A stretch of 64,000 bases of DNA from Xenophilus aerolatus (GTDB taxonomy: Bacteria > Pseudomonadota > Gammaproteobacteria > Burkholderiales > Burkholderiaceae_C). The position numbers were made by a program, and so were the translations under genes. Numbering within the stretch: position 1 is the stretch's first letter; each line of letters starts with the position of its first letter. Under the pieces are notes generated by a model, which was given only the letters and a program-made list of their open reading frames with translations, was not told where the DNA came from and did no database searches. Where the stretch lies: positions 62,001 through 126,000 of the forward strand of contig QAIB01000004.1 of the NCBI GenBank assembly GCA_030418545.1, in the 5' to 3' direction. This document shows, piece after piece, positions 52,482-60,700 of this stretch.

Positions 52482-54040
52482 GCGGCCCTCTTAAGCCGCG
52501 TGCGCGCGGCCATCCTGTAGAAGTAGTCGAGATTCTCAAATCGATAGCTCTCAAGCTCTATCGGATTTCGCTCTCCTAGCCGGATTCGCGGTCCTGCGAT
52601 GTCGATTCGAGGCAATAGGTAGTAGTCAAGCGCTGACCTGTTTTCCGGCGTCAGGCGAACCGCTACTGTGAGGTCGGGGAAAAGATCGGAATCCAATCTA
52701 ATTTTCCAGAATAAGTTGCCATTGGTCAGGCGTTGGCATCTCGCAAGTACTAGGGACACGTCGAACTCATCATTTATTCGAAGCAAGTCCGTGTCGCCGT
52801 GCCGTCGTACCTTGCCACCGAGCGCCTCCATCTGTGATTCCGTATCGCTCACCACAGTCGGATGAAGTTGTCTGAGTAGACGGTTTATCTCGATATATTG
52901 GTAGTCACGCGCCGGCGTATACCCAACCAGCCGGTACGCGCGAACCAAGCTGCCGAATCGCGATGCATAAACCGACGACGACGGCATTCCCTCCGTCGAA
53001 TTGATGATTAGTCCAGAAAGCGCTTGACATCGCTCATACAAGCTCTTCAGGCGAGAGATCAATTCCTCGTCGGAGAATCGACGAGATCGTGCGCGGATGA
53101 TTCCCTGCGCCGTATAGAAGATGTCCTTGGCCACAATCGGCGCGAACGCGTCATCTTTTCGGATCCACATCTCTGCGGGATTGACGACTCGCAGTTTGCG
53201 GAGTTTGAACGACACGCGGTTATATACATTGCTCCCAACGTACTTCTCGTTAATGAGGACACCGTGTACGGTTGCTCGCGACCAAGACCGTCCCAAGTCG
53301 GTAACTGCTCCCGAGGAGTTGAGGCGATTCGCGATGTGCGTCTCTGAGAGGCCGTCGTTGACAAACCAGTTGTAGATTGTCCGGACCAACTGGACTTCAC
53401 TCTCAGGCCCCGGCGTCAGAATCACTCGATCGGTTTGAAGGCTTTTCTGCTCGCCTCGTTCTAGCTGTCCCTTTGTTTGACCATGTTGATCGATGAGCTG
53501 GCGGCGCAATCCAAATCCCGCCGGCCCACCTTGTCGAAAGCCTTCCTCGATCAAGCGGCATTGACCCGCGAAGACCTTTGCAGATAGTTCCCTGCTGTAT
53601 TCGCCGGCCATCGCGCGCTTAACGCCTTTGACAATGGTTGAAACCGGCGAGCCGTCGTTCTCAAACTGCTCCGCGCAGTAGACGATCTGGATACCCGCTC
53701 GCTTGCAGATGTACTCGTAGTACGCGCTCTCATCCGCATCTTGAAAGCGACCCCATCGGCTGACATCGTAGACAAGCACCATGGAGAACTCGGCACCGCC
53801 CGATTCGACATCCTTGATAAGTTGTTGAAGGGCGATACGCCCGGCGATGCGGAGTCCACTCTTTCCCTCATCTGCATAGGTCTTCACAACGACGATCCCA
53901 CGCTGGCGGGCGTATTCACGAATCCGTTCTGTCTGATTTTGAGTGGAGTACTGCTGATGCTCGGTCGACATGCGCACGTACTCCGCTGCGCGCAGCCCGG
54001 TCGAGGAACTATTCGGAGTTGGGGCTGGATCTGTTTCCAT
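52478..54040 (-). CDS. Large serine recombinase
   Basis: A 520-residue site-specific recombinase. The N-terminal resolvase domain has the nucleophile Ser25 in AAEYVRMSTEHQQYS and VLVYDVSRWGRFQDADESAYYEYICK. The recombinase domain follows with EGFRQGGPAGFGLRR and TVHGVLINEKYVGSNVYNRVS. The C-terminus is mixed, and the zinc-ribbon found in many phage integrases is not obvious. It would integrate, excise or invert DNA. It is the first of three overlapping genes and lies 98 bp from the zinc-ribbon gene. Codon use and G+C differ from the backbone. Attachment sites were not identified. Confidence 0.9.
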   Translation of the reverse strand: METDPAPTPNSSSTGLRAAEYVRMSTEHQQYSTQNQTERIREYARQRGIVVVKTYADEGKSGLRIAGRIALQQLIKDVESGGAEFSMVLVYDVSRWGRFQDADESAYYEYICKRAGIQIVYCAEQFENDGSPVSTIVKGVKRAMAGEYSRELSAKVFAGQCRLIEEGFRQGGPAGFGLRRQLIDQHGQTKGQLERGEQKSLQTDRVILTPGPESEVQLVRTIYNWFVNDGLSETHIANRLNSSGAVTDLGRSWSRATVHGVLINEKYVGSNVYNRVSFKLRKLRVVNPAEMWIRKDDAFAPIVAKDIFYTAQGIIRARSRRFSDEELISRLKSLYERCQALSGLIINSTEGMPSSSVYASRFGSLVRAYRLVGYTPARDYQYIEINRLLRQLHPTVVSDTESQMEALGGKVRRHGDTDLLRINDEFDVSLVLARCQRLTNGNLFWKIRLDSDLFPDLTVAVRLTPENRSALDYYLLPRIDIAGPRIRLGERNPIELESYRFENLDYFYRMAARTRLKRAA

Positions 54041-54138
54041 CCTTGAATTCCTTCAGCCATCGTCATCGAGCTGAGTCTCGATGCGCACGCAAAGTAGCAG
54101 GAGTCAGTAGGAAACTCGATCAAGTCTTCTCTTTGCAA

Positions 54139-54573
54139 TCACGGTGTCGCAGCGGAAACTGGCGTCAGATGCACGATGCAAACCTGCGGAGAAGCAGGCG
54201 AACTGCGAAGGGCGATCAACCAGAACAGGCCCTGCAATGAGGGCCAATCTGATGACACGTCGTTCTTTGCAAGCAGGGCAGGCCGCGTTCGCTGCCGACG
54301 CCTGTTGCGCACCTTCTGCTGCTCTCTGTTGGCTTCAACATACTCCGGATGCTTTTGCCGATAGTCTTTCCAGTACTCGTGATTCTTGTCTCGCCAAGCC
54401 AGCTGTGCCTCTAGCTGACTCTGGTGGTAATCGGGATCGGTCCGCCGCTTCGTTCTCTGCCACAACAGCTTGCGAGCCTTCTGGCATTCCGCATTCGAGC
54501 AATATGTCTGTCGTGGCGACTGCGGGCTTGGCTCGTAGGGTCTGCCACAGGCACTGCACCAGCGCTTCTCCAT
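54139..54573 (-). CDS. Small zinc-ribbon protein of the recombinase module
   Basis: A 144-residue protein. The N-terminus has four Cys (6, 9, 25, 30: CSACGRPYEPSP then TYCSNAEC) as a zinc ribbon. A highly basic helical stretch with repeated aromatic-Tyr units follows (LWQRTKRRTDPDYHQSQ, HEYWKDYRQKHPEYVEANRE). I recall similar small proteins beside serine recombinase/ParB/RepB triads in other proteobacteria, but no assigned function. The start is supported by AAGGAGAG five bases upstream. It probably binds DNA or RNA and may be a regulator or accessory factor of recombination. Confidence 0.75.
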   Translation of the reverse strand: MEKRWCSACGRPYEPSPQSPRQTYCSNAECQKARKLLWQRTKRRTDPDYHQSQLEAQLAWRDKNHEYWKDYRQKHPEYVEANREQQKVRNRRRQRTRPALLAKNDVSSDWPSLQGLFWLIALRSSPASPQVCIVHLTPVSAATP

Positions 54574-54737
54574 AGGTTCTCTCCTTTCGCACCGAAGCCG
54601 CGTTCAAACTTGGACGAGCCCCGGCGAACATGCTGCCTAGATTGCTCGCGCGCGACGATTGATACGCGGCAAATCCAATGTCTCCCTGGTCGATCGAGCT
54701 GCCACTCAATCTATTGGCTCTGCTAACCTGATCCGCC

Positions 54738-56726
54738 ATGTCACAAGTCCCAGCCCCACTTCTCCAACGTGCGTGGTATGCCGCGCGCTTCCCGAAGTTC
54801 ATTGCCGACTCCGAGGACGAAGTGATAGGACAGTTGACCAACAACAGCAACCGGGGCGTGGAGCTCGAACAGCGTGACGCATGGCGAATGCAGATCGAGC
54901 TTCTAAAGAATTGGCTTCTCGGGCGCTCTGGGACAGTGCTTCTAGAGTTCAACATCCCGCGAATGGGCCTTCGCGCCGACGCGGTTCTGGTGACAGCTGG
55001 CTGTGTGATCGTGCTTGAGTTCAAGGTCGGTGAGACGGCCGCTACGCGAGCGGCGCTAGCGCAGGTTTGGCAGTACGCACTGGACACGAAGAACTTTCAC
55101 GAGACAAGTCATTCCTTGCCAGTAGTGCCTGTTCTTATCCCGACAAGGCGTACCGTTTGGCAGTCATTTGCGAAGCCTTACAGCAATGACGGTGTTCGGG
55201 AGCCTGTCGCTGTCGCGCCGGACCAGTTCCCTGTCCTTCTTGATGAGCTTGTCCGCGACTTTCCCGACCCGATCGATGCGCACCTATGGATAGGAGGTCG
55301 CTACCGTCCCACGCCCACGATCGTCGAGGCGGCACGCCACCTCTATGCGCAGCACGACGTCAGAGAGATCATTCGTACTGAGGCTGATGTCACCAATCTC
55401 ACTGACACGGCTCAACGACTTGAATCAGTAATTGCAGAGGCTCGAATGTCTGGGACCAAGCACATATGCTTTGTCACAGGAGTGCCAGGTGCAGGGAAGA
55501 CGCTGGTGGGCTTAAACCTCGCCGCGTTACACCGCGGGAGCGGAGACTCCCATGCGGTTTTTCTCTCAGGCAATGGGCCCTTGGTCTCTGTGTTGTGCGA
55601 GGCGCTTACCAGAGACGACGTCATTCGTCGTAGACGCAGAGGCGAGTCCATCACAAAGGTCAATGCGTCGAAGCCGGTGAAAGCCTTCATTCAGAACGTC
55701 CATCACTTTCGTGATGAGGCGCTGCGAGACCCAACTCCACCAATAGACCGCATCGTCATCTTCGACGAGGCTCAGCGCGCCTGGAATCGTGCCAAGACCG
55801 CTATGTTCATGCGGCAGAAGAAGGGGAGACCTGATTTCAGTCAGTCAGAACCGGAATTTCTTATTGAGACGATGGATCGACATGACGGCTGGGCGGTGGT
55901 CGTCTGTCTTGTGGGCGGCGGCCAAGAGATCCACACCGGTGAGGCTGGTATCGGCGCTTGGGTGGACGCGTGCGTCAATCGTTTTCCGCACTGGAAGATT
56001 TGCATGTCTGACCGCTTGATCGAGGCTGAGTATGGCGGCGGAGACCCGCTGTCGCATGCCGCCACAAAGCGAGACACACGCCTCTTTCCTGACCTCCATC
56101 TCACGGTCTCATTGCGCTCATTTCGGGCTGACAAAGTGTCGTCTTTTGTCAAGGCGATGCTTGACATGGATCGGGCGACCGCACGGCAGACGTTTGCTGA
56201 GTTCAGCGAAAGGTATCCTGTCGTTGTCACTCGCGACCTCTCAATGGCCAAGCGTTGGGTCAGAAGCAGATCTCGCGGCAATGAGCGGTTCGGCCTGCTC
56301 GGTTCGTCCAAAGCGATGCGGCTCCGGCCCCATTCAGTCGAGGTACGACTGGCCGCTGATCCTATTCACTACTTCCTAGCCGAGCCTGACGATGTGCGAT
56401 CGAGTTTTTATCTCGAAGAGTGCGCGACTGAGTTCCAAGTTCAAGGTCTCGAGTTGGATTGGGCTTGCGTGGCGTGGGACGCTGATCTGCGCATGGGTCC
56501 TGACGGATGGGGTTACCACGATTTCAGCGGCAGCAAGTGGAAGAACATCCACAGCCCCGAGAACAAGAGAAATCTCAAGAACGCCTACCGCGTCCTGCTC
56601 ACACGGGCCCGCCAAGGTATGGCGATTTTTGTGCCACCAGGTGATCCCGAGGATCCAACCCGATCCCCAGCGTTCTATGACTGGACCTTCGAGTACCTAC
56701 GGGATTTAGGCCTCAACGTTATTTGA
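54738..56726 (+). CDS. PD-(D/E)XK nuclease-SF1 helicase fusion (DUF2075 type), candidate defence protein
   Basis: A 662-residue protein. An N-terminal nuclease-like region holds Asp81 and Glu94-Phe-Lys96 (ADAVLVTAGCVIVLEFKVGE), a PD-(D/E)XK pattern. The helicase core has Walker A GVPGAGKTL (248-256), Walker B RIVIFDEAQ (338-346), motif III LVGGGQEI and the C-terminal YRVLLTRARQGM with Arg624. This matches DUF2075/Schlafen-group-3-like ATPases. Such nuclease-helicase fusions often protect against phages or plasmids. It is divergent from the zinc-ribbon/recombinase operon and may be its cargo. No partner gene is visible. Confidence 0.85.
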   Translation: MSQVPAPLLQRAWYAARFPKFIADSEDEVIGQLTNNSNRGVELEQRDAWRMQIELLKNWLLGRSGTVLLEFNIPRMGLRADAVLVTAGCVIVLEFKVGETAATRAALAQVWQYALDTKNFHETSHSLPVVPVLIPTRRTVWQSFAKPYSNDGVREPVAVAPDQFPVLLDELVRDFPDPIDAHLWIGGRYRPTPTIVEAARHLYAQHDVREIIRTEADVTNLTDTAQRLESVIAEARMSGTKHICFVTGVPGAGKTLVGLNLAALHRGSGDSHAVFLSGNGPLVSVLCEALTRDDVIRRRRRGESITKVNASKPVKAFIQNVHHFRDEALRDPTPPIDRIVIFDEAQRAWNRAKTAMFMRQKKGRPDFSQSEPEFLIETMDRHDGWAVVVCLVGGGQEIHTGEAGIGAWVDACVNRFPHWKICMSDRLIEAEYGGGDPLSHAATKRDTRLFPDLHLTVSLRSFRADKVSSFVKAMLDMDRATARQTFAEFSERYPVVVTRDLSMAKRWVRSRSRGNERFGLLGSSKAMRLRPHSVEVRLAADPIHYFLAEPDDVRSSFYLEECATEFQVQGLELDWACVAWDADLRMGPDGWGYHDFSGSKWKNIHSPENKRNLKNAYRVLLTRARQGMAIFVPPGDPEDPTRSPAFYDWTFEYLRDLGLNVI

Positions 56727-56822
56727 AGCCTGTGCGCCGGTCGCGATACGTCGCAGCCGCAGTCGCGCAGCTTGGGAATTGCGCGGCTTCAGCCTGTTAT
56801 CGCTGTATGACAGCAGCGTTCA

Positions 56823-57197
56823 CCGTGGCTCAGTCAACACCTCACACCCCTCCCCCGTCACCGCCACCATGTGCTCCCACTGCGCCGACAGCGACCGGTC
56901 CTTGGTGACCACGGTCCAGCCGTCGGGCAGGTGGCGGATGTCGCGGGCGCCGGCGTTGAGCATGGGCTCGATGGTGAAGACCATGCCGGGCTCGAGCACG
57001 AGGCCTTCGCCGCGGCGGCCGTAGTGCAGCACGTTGGGTTCGTCGTGGTAGATGCGGCCGATGCCGTGGCCGCAGAACTCGCGCACGACGCTGAAGTGCT
57101 TGCGCTGCGCGACCGACTGGATGGCGTGGCCCACGTCGCCCAGGGTGGCGCCGGGGCGCACCTGGGCGATGCCGGCCATCATGGCTTCATGGGTCAG
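56823..57197 (-). pseudogene. Methionine aminopeptidase 3' fragment (duplicate of map)
   Basis: The segment from MAGIAQVRPGATLGDVGHAI to GEGCEVLTE repeats the 3' half of the full map gene at 58628-59470 with a constant offset of 1877 bp over about 363 bp and only about six to seven base changes. The 5' half, with two metal-binding Asp residues, is missing. The fragment ends in its own short tail PR-stop. At the right edge the match stops near 57193, followed by AGCCGGCAAAC. Confidence 0.88.
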
Positions 57198-57282
57198 CCG
57201 GCAAACCGGCCTTCGACGCCGGCTTTTGGATGCTCTAACCGGTGGCCGCGCGCTCGACTGCAAGGCGACGTCCCAAGAATGA

Positions 57283-58182
57283 TCAGGGCTCTCGGGTCAA
57301 AGTACCCCACGCGAAGCCGCCGTTGCCTCCCACGCGGAACATCTCGACCACGCCCGTCGGCCGCATGCGATACGCCACACGCAAGCCGCCCACACGAAGC
57401 CGGAGCTCGTCTCCCACGAATTCCGCGTCGCGGACGGTCGCTACGGGCTTCGCGCTTTCGGAAGCAAACAGCTGGATGATCCGTGCACGCTGGTCGGTCA
57501 CACTCAACACGGCCAGCTTGACGTCACAAAGGGCGCCCCCGCAGGCACTACCCGACCACTTGCCCAGCCACTTCTGCCGCTCGCCCTGAGCCCCACCCAC
57601 CGCGCGGTCGGTGTCCAGGCCCTCGGGCCAAGCAGCCTTTTCCGCGCCGGTCGATGCCCGCGGCTCCATGCGGTCGATGCCGAGGGGCCAATAGGTAGGC
57701 GGCTCCTCGGACTTGTAGGGCTGGGCAGGCATCGGAATGCGCTTGAGCGTGCCCTTCATCACATAACTGCCCTGCCGGCTCTCAAGGGATAGCTCGTCGT
57801 TGGATTCAAGGCGATACGTGACGGTCGTAGAGCCCAGATAGGCCACCAACCTGTCTTCGGCAAGTCGACCCGGCACGCGCACCCACTCCGCCGTGCCGCT
57901 TGCGCCGCCCGTGCCGCGAAAGAGCCCCGATGACCAAACCAACCATGCAATACGTGGCTCGAGTCTTTCGACAACCAGGGTGTGTTCGCGCTGGCCGTAC
58001 TGCCCGACCAAGACGCCCGACCACTTGCCGGCGAATGCTCTCTGGTTCGCGGGCACGCTGGCGGGCGCCTCGGTCACGAAGACGTCTGGCGGCAGCGGCG
58101 CGTCGAAAAGATCGGCGCGCGCATCGACGATACGAAATGCAAGAAGTCCGCAAACGGCAAGACGCACCAGCGAGTCGAGCAT
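57283..58182 (-). CDS. Secreted protein of unknown function with two GKWSG repeats
   Basis: A 299-residue protein I do not recognise. Residues 1-23 are a signal peptide ending VDARA. Two similar beta-rich units follow: GKWSGVLVGQ from residue 52 ending GTLKRI, and GKWSGSACGG from residue 207 ending GTLTRE. Each also has a VTYRLES or VAYRMRP strand in the same place. A GGAGG ribbon is four bases before the ATG. It sits between partial copies of hemolysin III and map. Periplasmic or surface location is likely. It could be an immunity or lipid-binding protein, but nothing decides this. Confidence 0.65.
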   Translation of the reverse strand: MLDSLVRLAVCGLLAFRIVDARADLFDAPLPPDVFVTEAPASVPANQRAFAGKWSGVLVGQYGQREHTLVVERLEPRIAWLVWSSGLFRGTGGASGTAEWVRVPGRLAEDRLVAYLGSTTVTYRLESNDELSLESRQGSYVMKGTLKRIPMPAQPYKSEEPPTYWPLGIDRMEPRASTGAEKAAWPEGLDTDRAVGGAQGERQKWLGKWSGSACGGALCDVKLAVLSVTDQRARIIQLFASESAKPVATVRDAEFVGDELRLRVGGLRVAYRMRPTGVVEMFRVGGNGGFAWGTLTREP

Positions 58183-58247
58183 GAGACCTCCATTTGTCGA
58201 GCAGCGCTTCCGCGCGCATCCGATGATGGCAGCGCCGACCGGACCGC

Positions 58248-58652
58248 TCAAGCCGCCGAATGCCACAACGCCGCAAAGAAGTGGCCCGTGCTCCCGCCCA
58301 GCACGAACAGGTGCCACACGAAGTGCGCATACCGCACCCGTGAATCGAGCAGGAACACCACCGCCCCCAGCGTGTACGACACGCCCCGGCCAGCAGCCAC
58401 CAGAGCCCCGCGGCCGACATGCGCTCGATGAGCGGCACCGCGGCCACCAAGGCGACCCAGCCCATGGCCACGTACAGGCCAGACCACAGCGGGTGCTTCA
58501 GCCGGTCGAGCAGCATCGCGCCCACGCCGATGGCGGCGGCGGACCACACGATGGCGAACAGCGACCAGCCCCACGCGCCCTTGAGCACGCCCAGCGCGAA
58601 GGGCATGTAGCTGCCGGCGATGAAGAGCTAGATCGACGCGTGGTCGAGCCGG
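58248..58652 (-). pseudogene. Hemolysin III-family 3' fragment (duplicate)
   Basis: Matches the 3' part of the intact gene at 59929-60585 with an offset of 1680-1685 bp. A TAG replaces the Tyr codon of SIYLFIAG, and a single-base loss near 58388 shifts the frame (AGACRTRWG in place of AGGVSYTLG). The 5' half is absent. It is therefore a decayed duplicate. Its right edge ends at GAGCCGG followed by CAAAC, the same word seen at the map fragment edge. Confidence 0.88.
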
Positions 58653-59470
58653 CAAACACGCTGATTCCGGGTTTTGGCGCGCCCTGGCAGTCGACGTTCG
58701 AGCAGTTCAGTCAACACCTCACACCCCTCCCCCGTCACAGCCACCATGTGCTCCCACTGCGCCGACAGCGACCGGTCCTTGGTGACCACGGTCCAGCCGT
58801 CGGGCAGGTGGCGGATGTCGCGGGCGCCGGCGTTGAGCATGGGCTCGATGGTGAAGACCATGCCGGGCTCGAGCACGAGGCCTTCGCCGCGGCGGCCGTA
58901 GTGCAGCACGTTGGGTTCGTCGTGGTAGATGCGGCCGATGCCGTGGCCGCAGAACTCGCGCACGATGCTGAAGCGCTCGCGCTGCGCCACCGACTGGATG
59001 GCGTGGCCCACGTCGCCCAGGGTGGCGCCGGGGCGCACCTGGGCGATGCCGGCCGTCATGGCTTCGTGCGTGGTCTCGACCAGCCGGCGGGCCAGCACGC
59101 CGGGCGTGCCCACGTAGTACATGCGGCTGGTGTCGCCGAACCAGCCTTCGTGGTTCACGGCGACGTCGATGTTCACGATGTCGCCCTTCTTCAGGATCTT
59201 GTCGGGCGACGGGATGCCGTGGCACACCACCTGGTTGACCGACGTGAGGATGGTCTTGGGGTAGCCCTGGTACCCCAGGTTGGCGGGGATGGTGCGCTGC
59301 ACGTTCACGATGTGGTCGTGGCAGATGCGGTCCAGCGCGTCGGTGCTCACGCCGGGCACGACGTGCGGCTCGATCATGGCCAGCACCTCGGCCGCGAGCT
59401 GGCCGGCGCGGCGTGCCATGGCGATCTCTTCGGGCGTCTTGATGGAGACGCCGTGGCGGGTGGCCGTCAT
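58628..59470 (-). CDS. map: Methionine aminopeptidase type I, with altered C-terminus
   Basis: Removes initiator Met from new proteins. The catalytic ligands align with those of the E. coli enzyme: Asp102, Asp113 (NHEGWFGDTSRMYYV), His176 (EFCGHGIG), Glu209 (TIEPML) and Glu240 (SAQWEHMVAVT). The start MTATRHGVSIKT is normal. The homologous part ends near residue 255 (GEGCEVLTE). The last 25 residues run into junction DNA and the decayed hemolysin III fragment, where a TAG stops translation. The core is complete, so activity is likely. It is 23 bp after the ParD-like gene. Confidence 0.9.
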   Translation of the reverse strand: MTATRHGVSIKTPEEIAMARRAGQLAAEVLAMIEPHVVPGVSTDALDRICHDHIVNVQRTIPANLGYQGYPKTILTSVNQVVCHGIPSPDKILKKGDIVNIDVAVNHEGWFGDTSRMYYVGTPGVLARRLVETTHEAMTAGIAQVRPGATLGDVGHAIQSVAQRERFSIVREFCGHGIGRIYHDEPNVLHYGRRGEGLVLEPGMVFTIEPMLNAGARDIRHLPDGWTVVTKDRSLSAQWEHMVAVTGEGCEVLTELLERRLPGRAKTRNQRVCRLDHASI

Positions 59471-59493
59471 GCTGGCTGCGCGCCCTTCTTCCT

Positions 59494-59781
59494 TCAATGC
59501 TTGCGGGCCGTGGCGGCGCCGCGGGCCTTGCTGCCGGTGGCGTTGCTGCTGCTGGCGGCGGTCGCCGGTGGGGCGACGGCGGCGGCCAGGTCCAGCCCGC
59601 CGGCCAGCTCCGCCTGCACCAGCATGCGGGCGATCTCGCGGTGGTCCAGCTCGGGGTGCATCTCGGCCAGCATGCCGACGCGCATCCAGTGCTCGGCCTG
59701 GGCGTTGATCGAGCGGCTGAGCGCATTGCCCGCCACGCGCAGGTTCTCGTGCATCTGGTCGGAAATCTTGACGATGCCCAT
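59494..59781 (-). CDS. ParD-like antitoxin-family protein linked to map
   Basis: A 95-residue protein starting MGIVKISDQMHENLRVAGNALSRSINAQAEHWMRVGMLAEMHPELD, the ParD-like family that resembles ribbon-helix-helix antitoxins. A low-complexity Ala/Thr/Ser tail follows (about 70-95). No ParE toxin gene is adjacent; map follows instead. A large palindrome lies directly upstream, which fits autoregulation by a dimeric repressor. The ATG at 59781 was chosen over an upstream one that would lie across the palindrome. Confidence 0.8.
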   Translation of the reverse strand: MGIVKISDQMHENLRVAGNALSRSINAQAEHWMRVGMLAEMHPELDHREIARMLVQAELAGGLDLAAAVAPPATAASSSNATGSKARGAATARKH

Positions 59782-59791
59782 GGCCAATCTC

Positions 59792-59828
59792 CATATGAAA
59801 CGTATACACAGTGTATTCGTTTCGTATG
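59792..59828. promoter_or_regulatory. Near-perfect 37-bp palindromic operator upstream of the ParD-like gene
   Basis: Inverted arms CATA-T-GAAACG-T-ATACAC around a central A at 59810 mirror GTGTAT-T-CGTTTC-G-TATG. Only the single bases at the separators fail to pair. It ends 11 bp before the ATG and stands out as AT-rich in a GC-rich setting. It probably holds the promoter and binding site of the ParD-like regulator and would then control map as well. Confidence 0.75.
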
Positions 59829-59928
59829 GTCCCACCGCGGGCATGGCCATGACCCCGGCCAAAGACCGGGCGCTGCGCGATGGCGAAGGTCGGGTGGGCG
59901 GCCTGACGAGCCGACGTGGCGGCCGCCC

Positions 59929-60585
59929 TCAGGCCGCCGAATGCCACAACGCCGCGAAGAAGTGGCAGGTGCTACCGCCCAGCACGAACAGGTGCCACAC
60001 GAAGTGCGCATACCGCACCCGTGAATCGAGCAGGAACACCACCGCCCCCAGCGTGTACGACACGCCCCCGGCCAGCAGCCACCACAGGCCCGCGGCCGAC
60101 ATGCGCTCGATGAGCGGCACGGCGGCCACCACGGCCACCCAGCCCATGGCGACGTAGAGGCCGGTGGACCACAGCGGGTGCTTCAGCCGATCCAACAGCT
60201 TGGCGCCCACGCCGAGGGCGGCGGCGGCCCACACGATGGCGAACAGCGACCAGCCCCACGCGCCCTTGAGCACGCCCAGCACATAGGGCATGTAGCTGCC
60301 GGCGATGAAGAGGTAGATCGACGCGTGGTCGAGCCGGTTGAACCACAGCTTGGCGCGGCCGGCCGGCAGCGCGTGGTACAGCGTAGAGACGAGGTACAGC
60401 AGGATGGCCGTGCCCGCGAAGACGCTGGCGGCGACGACCTGCGCCGGGTCGCCGCGCTGCGCCGCGTGCTGCACGAGGATGGGCAGCGACGCGATGGCCA
60501 GCAGACAGCCCAGGCCGTGGCTGATGGCGTTGGCGATTTCTTCGCCGAGGGTCTGATCGCGGATGGTGGTGATGGAGGCGGCCAT
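59929..60585 (-). CDS. Hemolysin III/PAQR-family membrane protein (TrhA/YqfA-like)
   Basis: A 218-residue protein with seven hydrophobic segments. The PAQR-family motifs are GEEIANAISHGLGC near the N-terminus, STLYHALPAGRAKLWFNRLDHASIYLFIAGSYMP in the middle, and the terminal DSRVRYAHFVWHLFVLGGSTCHFFAALWH. His residues in these motifs form the likely zinc site. The bacterial TrhA homologues regulate membrane energetics or lipid order. The start MAASITTIRDQ is used. A decayed 3' copy lies at 58248. Confidence 0.9.
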   Translation of the reverse strand: MAASITTIRDQTLGEEIANAISHGLGCLLAIASLPILVQHAAQRGDPAQVVAASVFAGTAILLYLVSTLYHALPAGRAKLWFNRLDHASIYLFIAGSYMPYVLGVLKGAWGWSLFAIVWAAAALGVGAKLLDRLKHPLWSTGLYVAMGWVAVVAAVPLIERMSAAGLWWLLAGGVSYTLGAVVFLLDSRVRYAHFVWHLFVLGGSTCHFFAALWHSAA

Positions 60586-60700
60586 GGCAGGAAGACGGGC
60601 GGGCGGGTGCGTGTTGCAAGCTGGCAAGCAACACGCGGGCCATGCCCGTGCGGCTGCGGCGGGATGGCCGATGCTAGCGGGGCGGCGTGACAGGCGGGCG

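Noticed and set aside
53884-54138. Short minus-strand frame upstream of the recombinase
   Set aside because: It overlaps the recombinase N-terminus in another frame and has no ribosome-binding site or recognisable motif.
57194-57282. Possible integron attC-like site (GCTCTAAC and nearby palindromes)
   Set aside because: The core words do not fit the RYYYAAC/GTTRRRY pattern, there is no integron integrase, and no matching partner site was found.
48148-58652. Whole accessory region as one prophage
   Set aside because: No capsid, tail, terminase, lysis or phage replication genes were seen; the PAAR protein fits a T6SS effector better.
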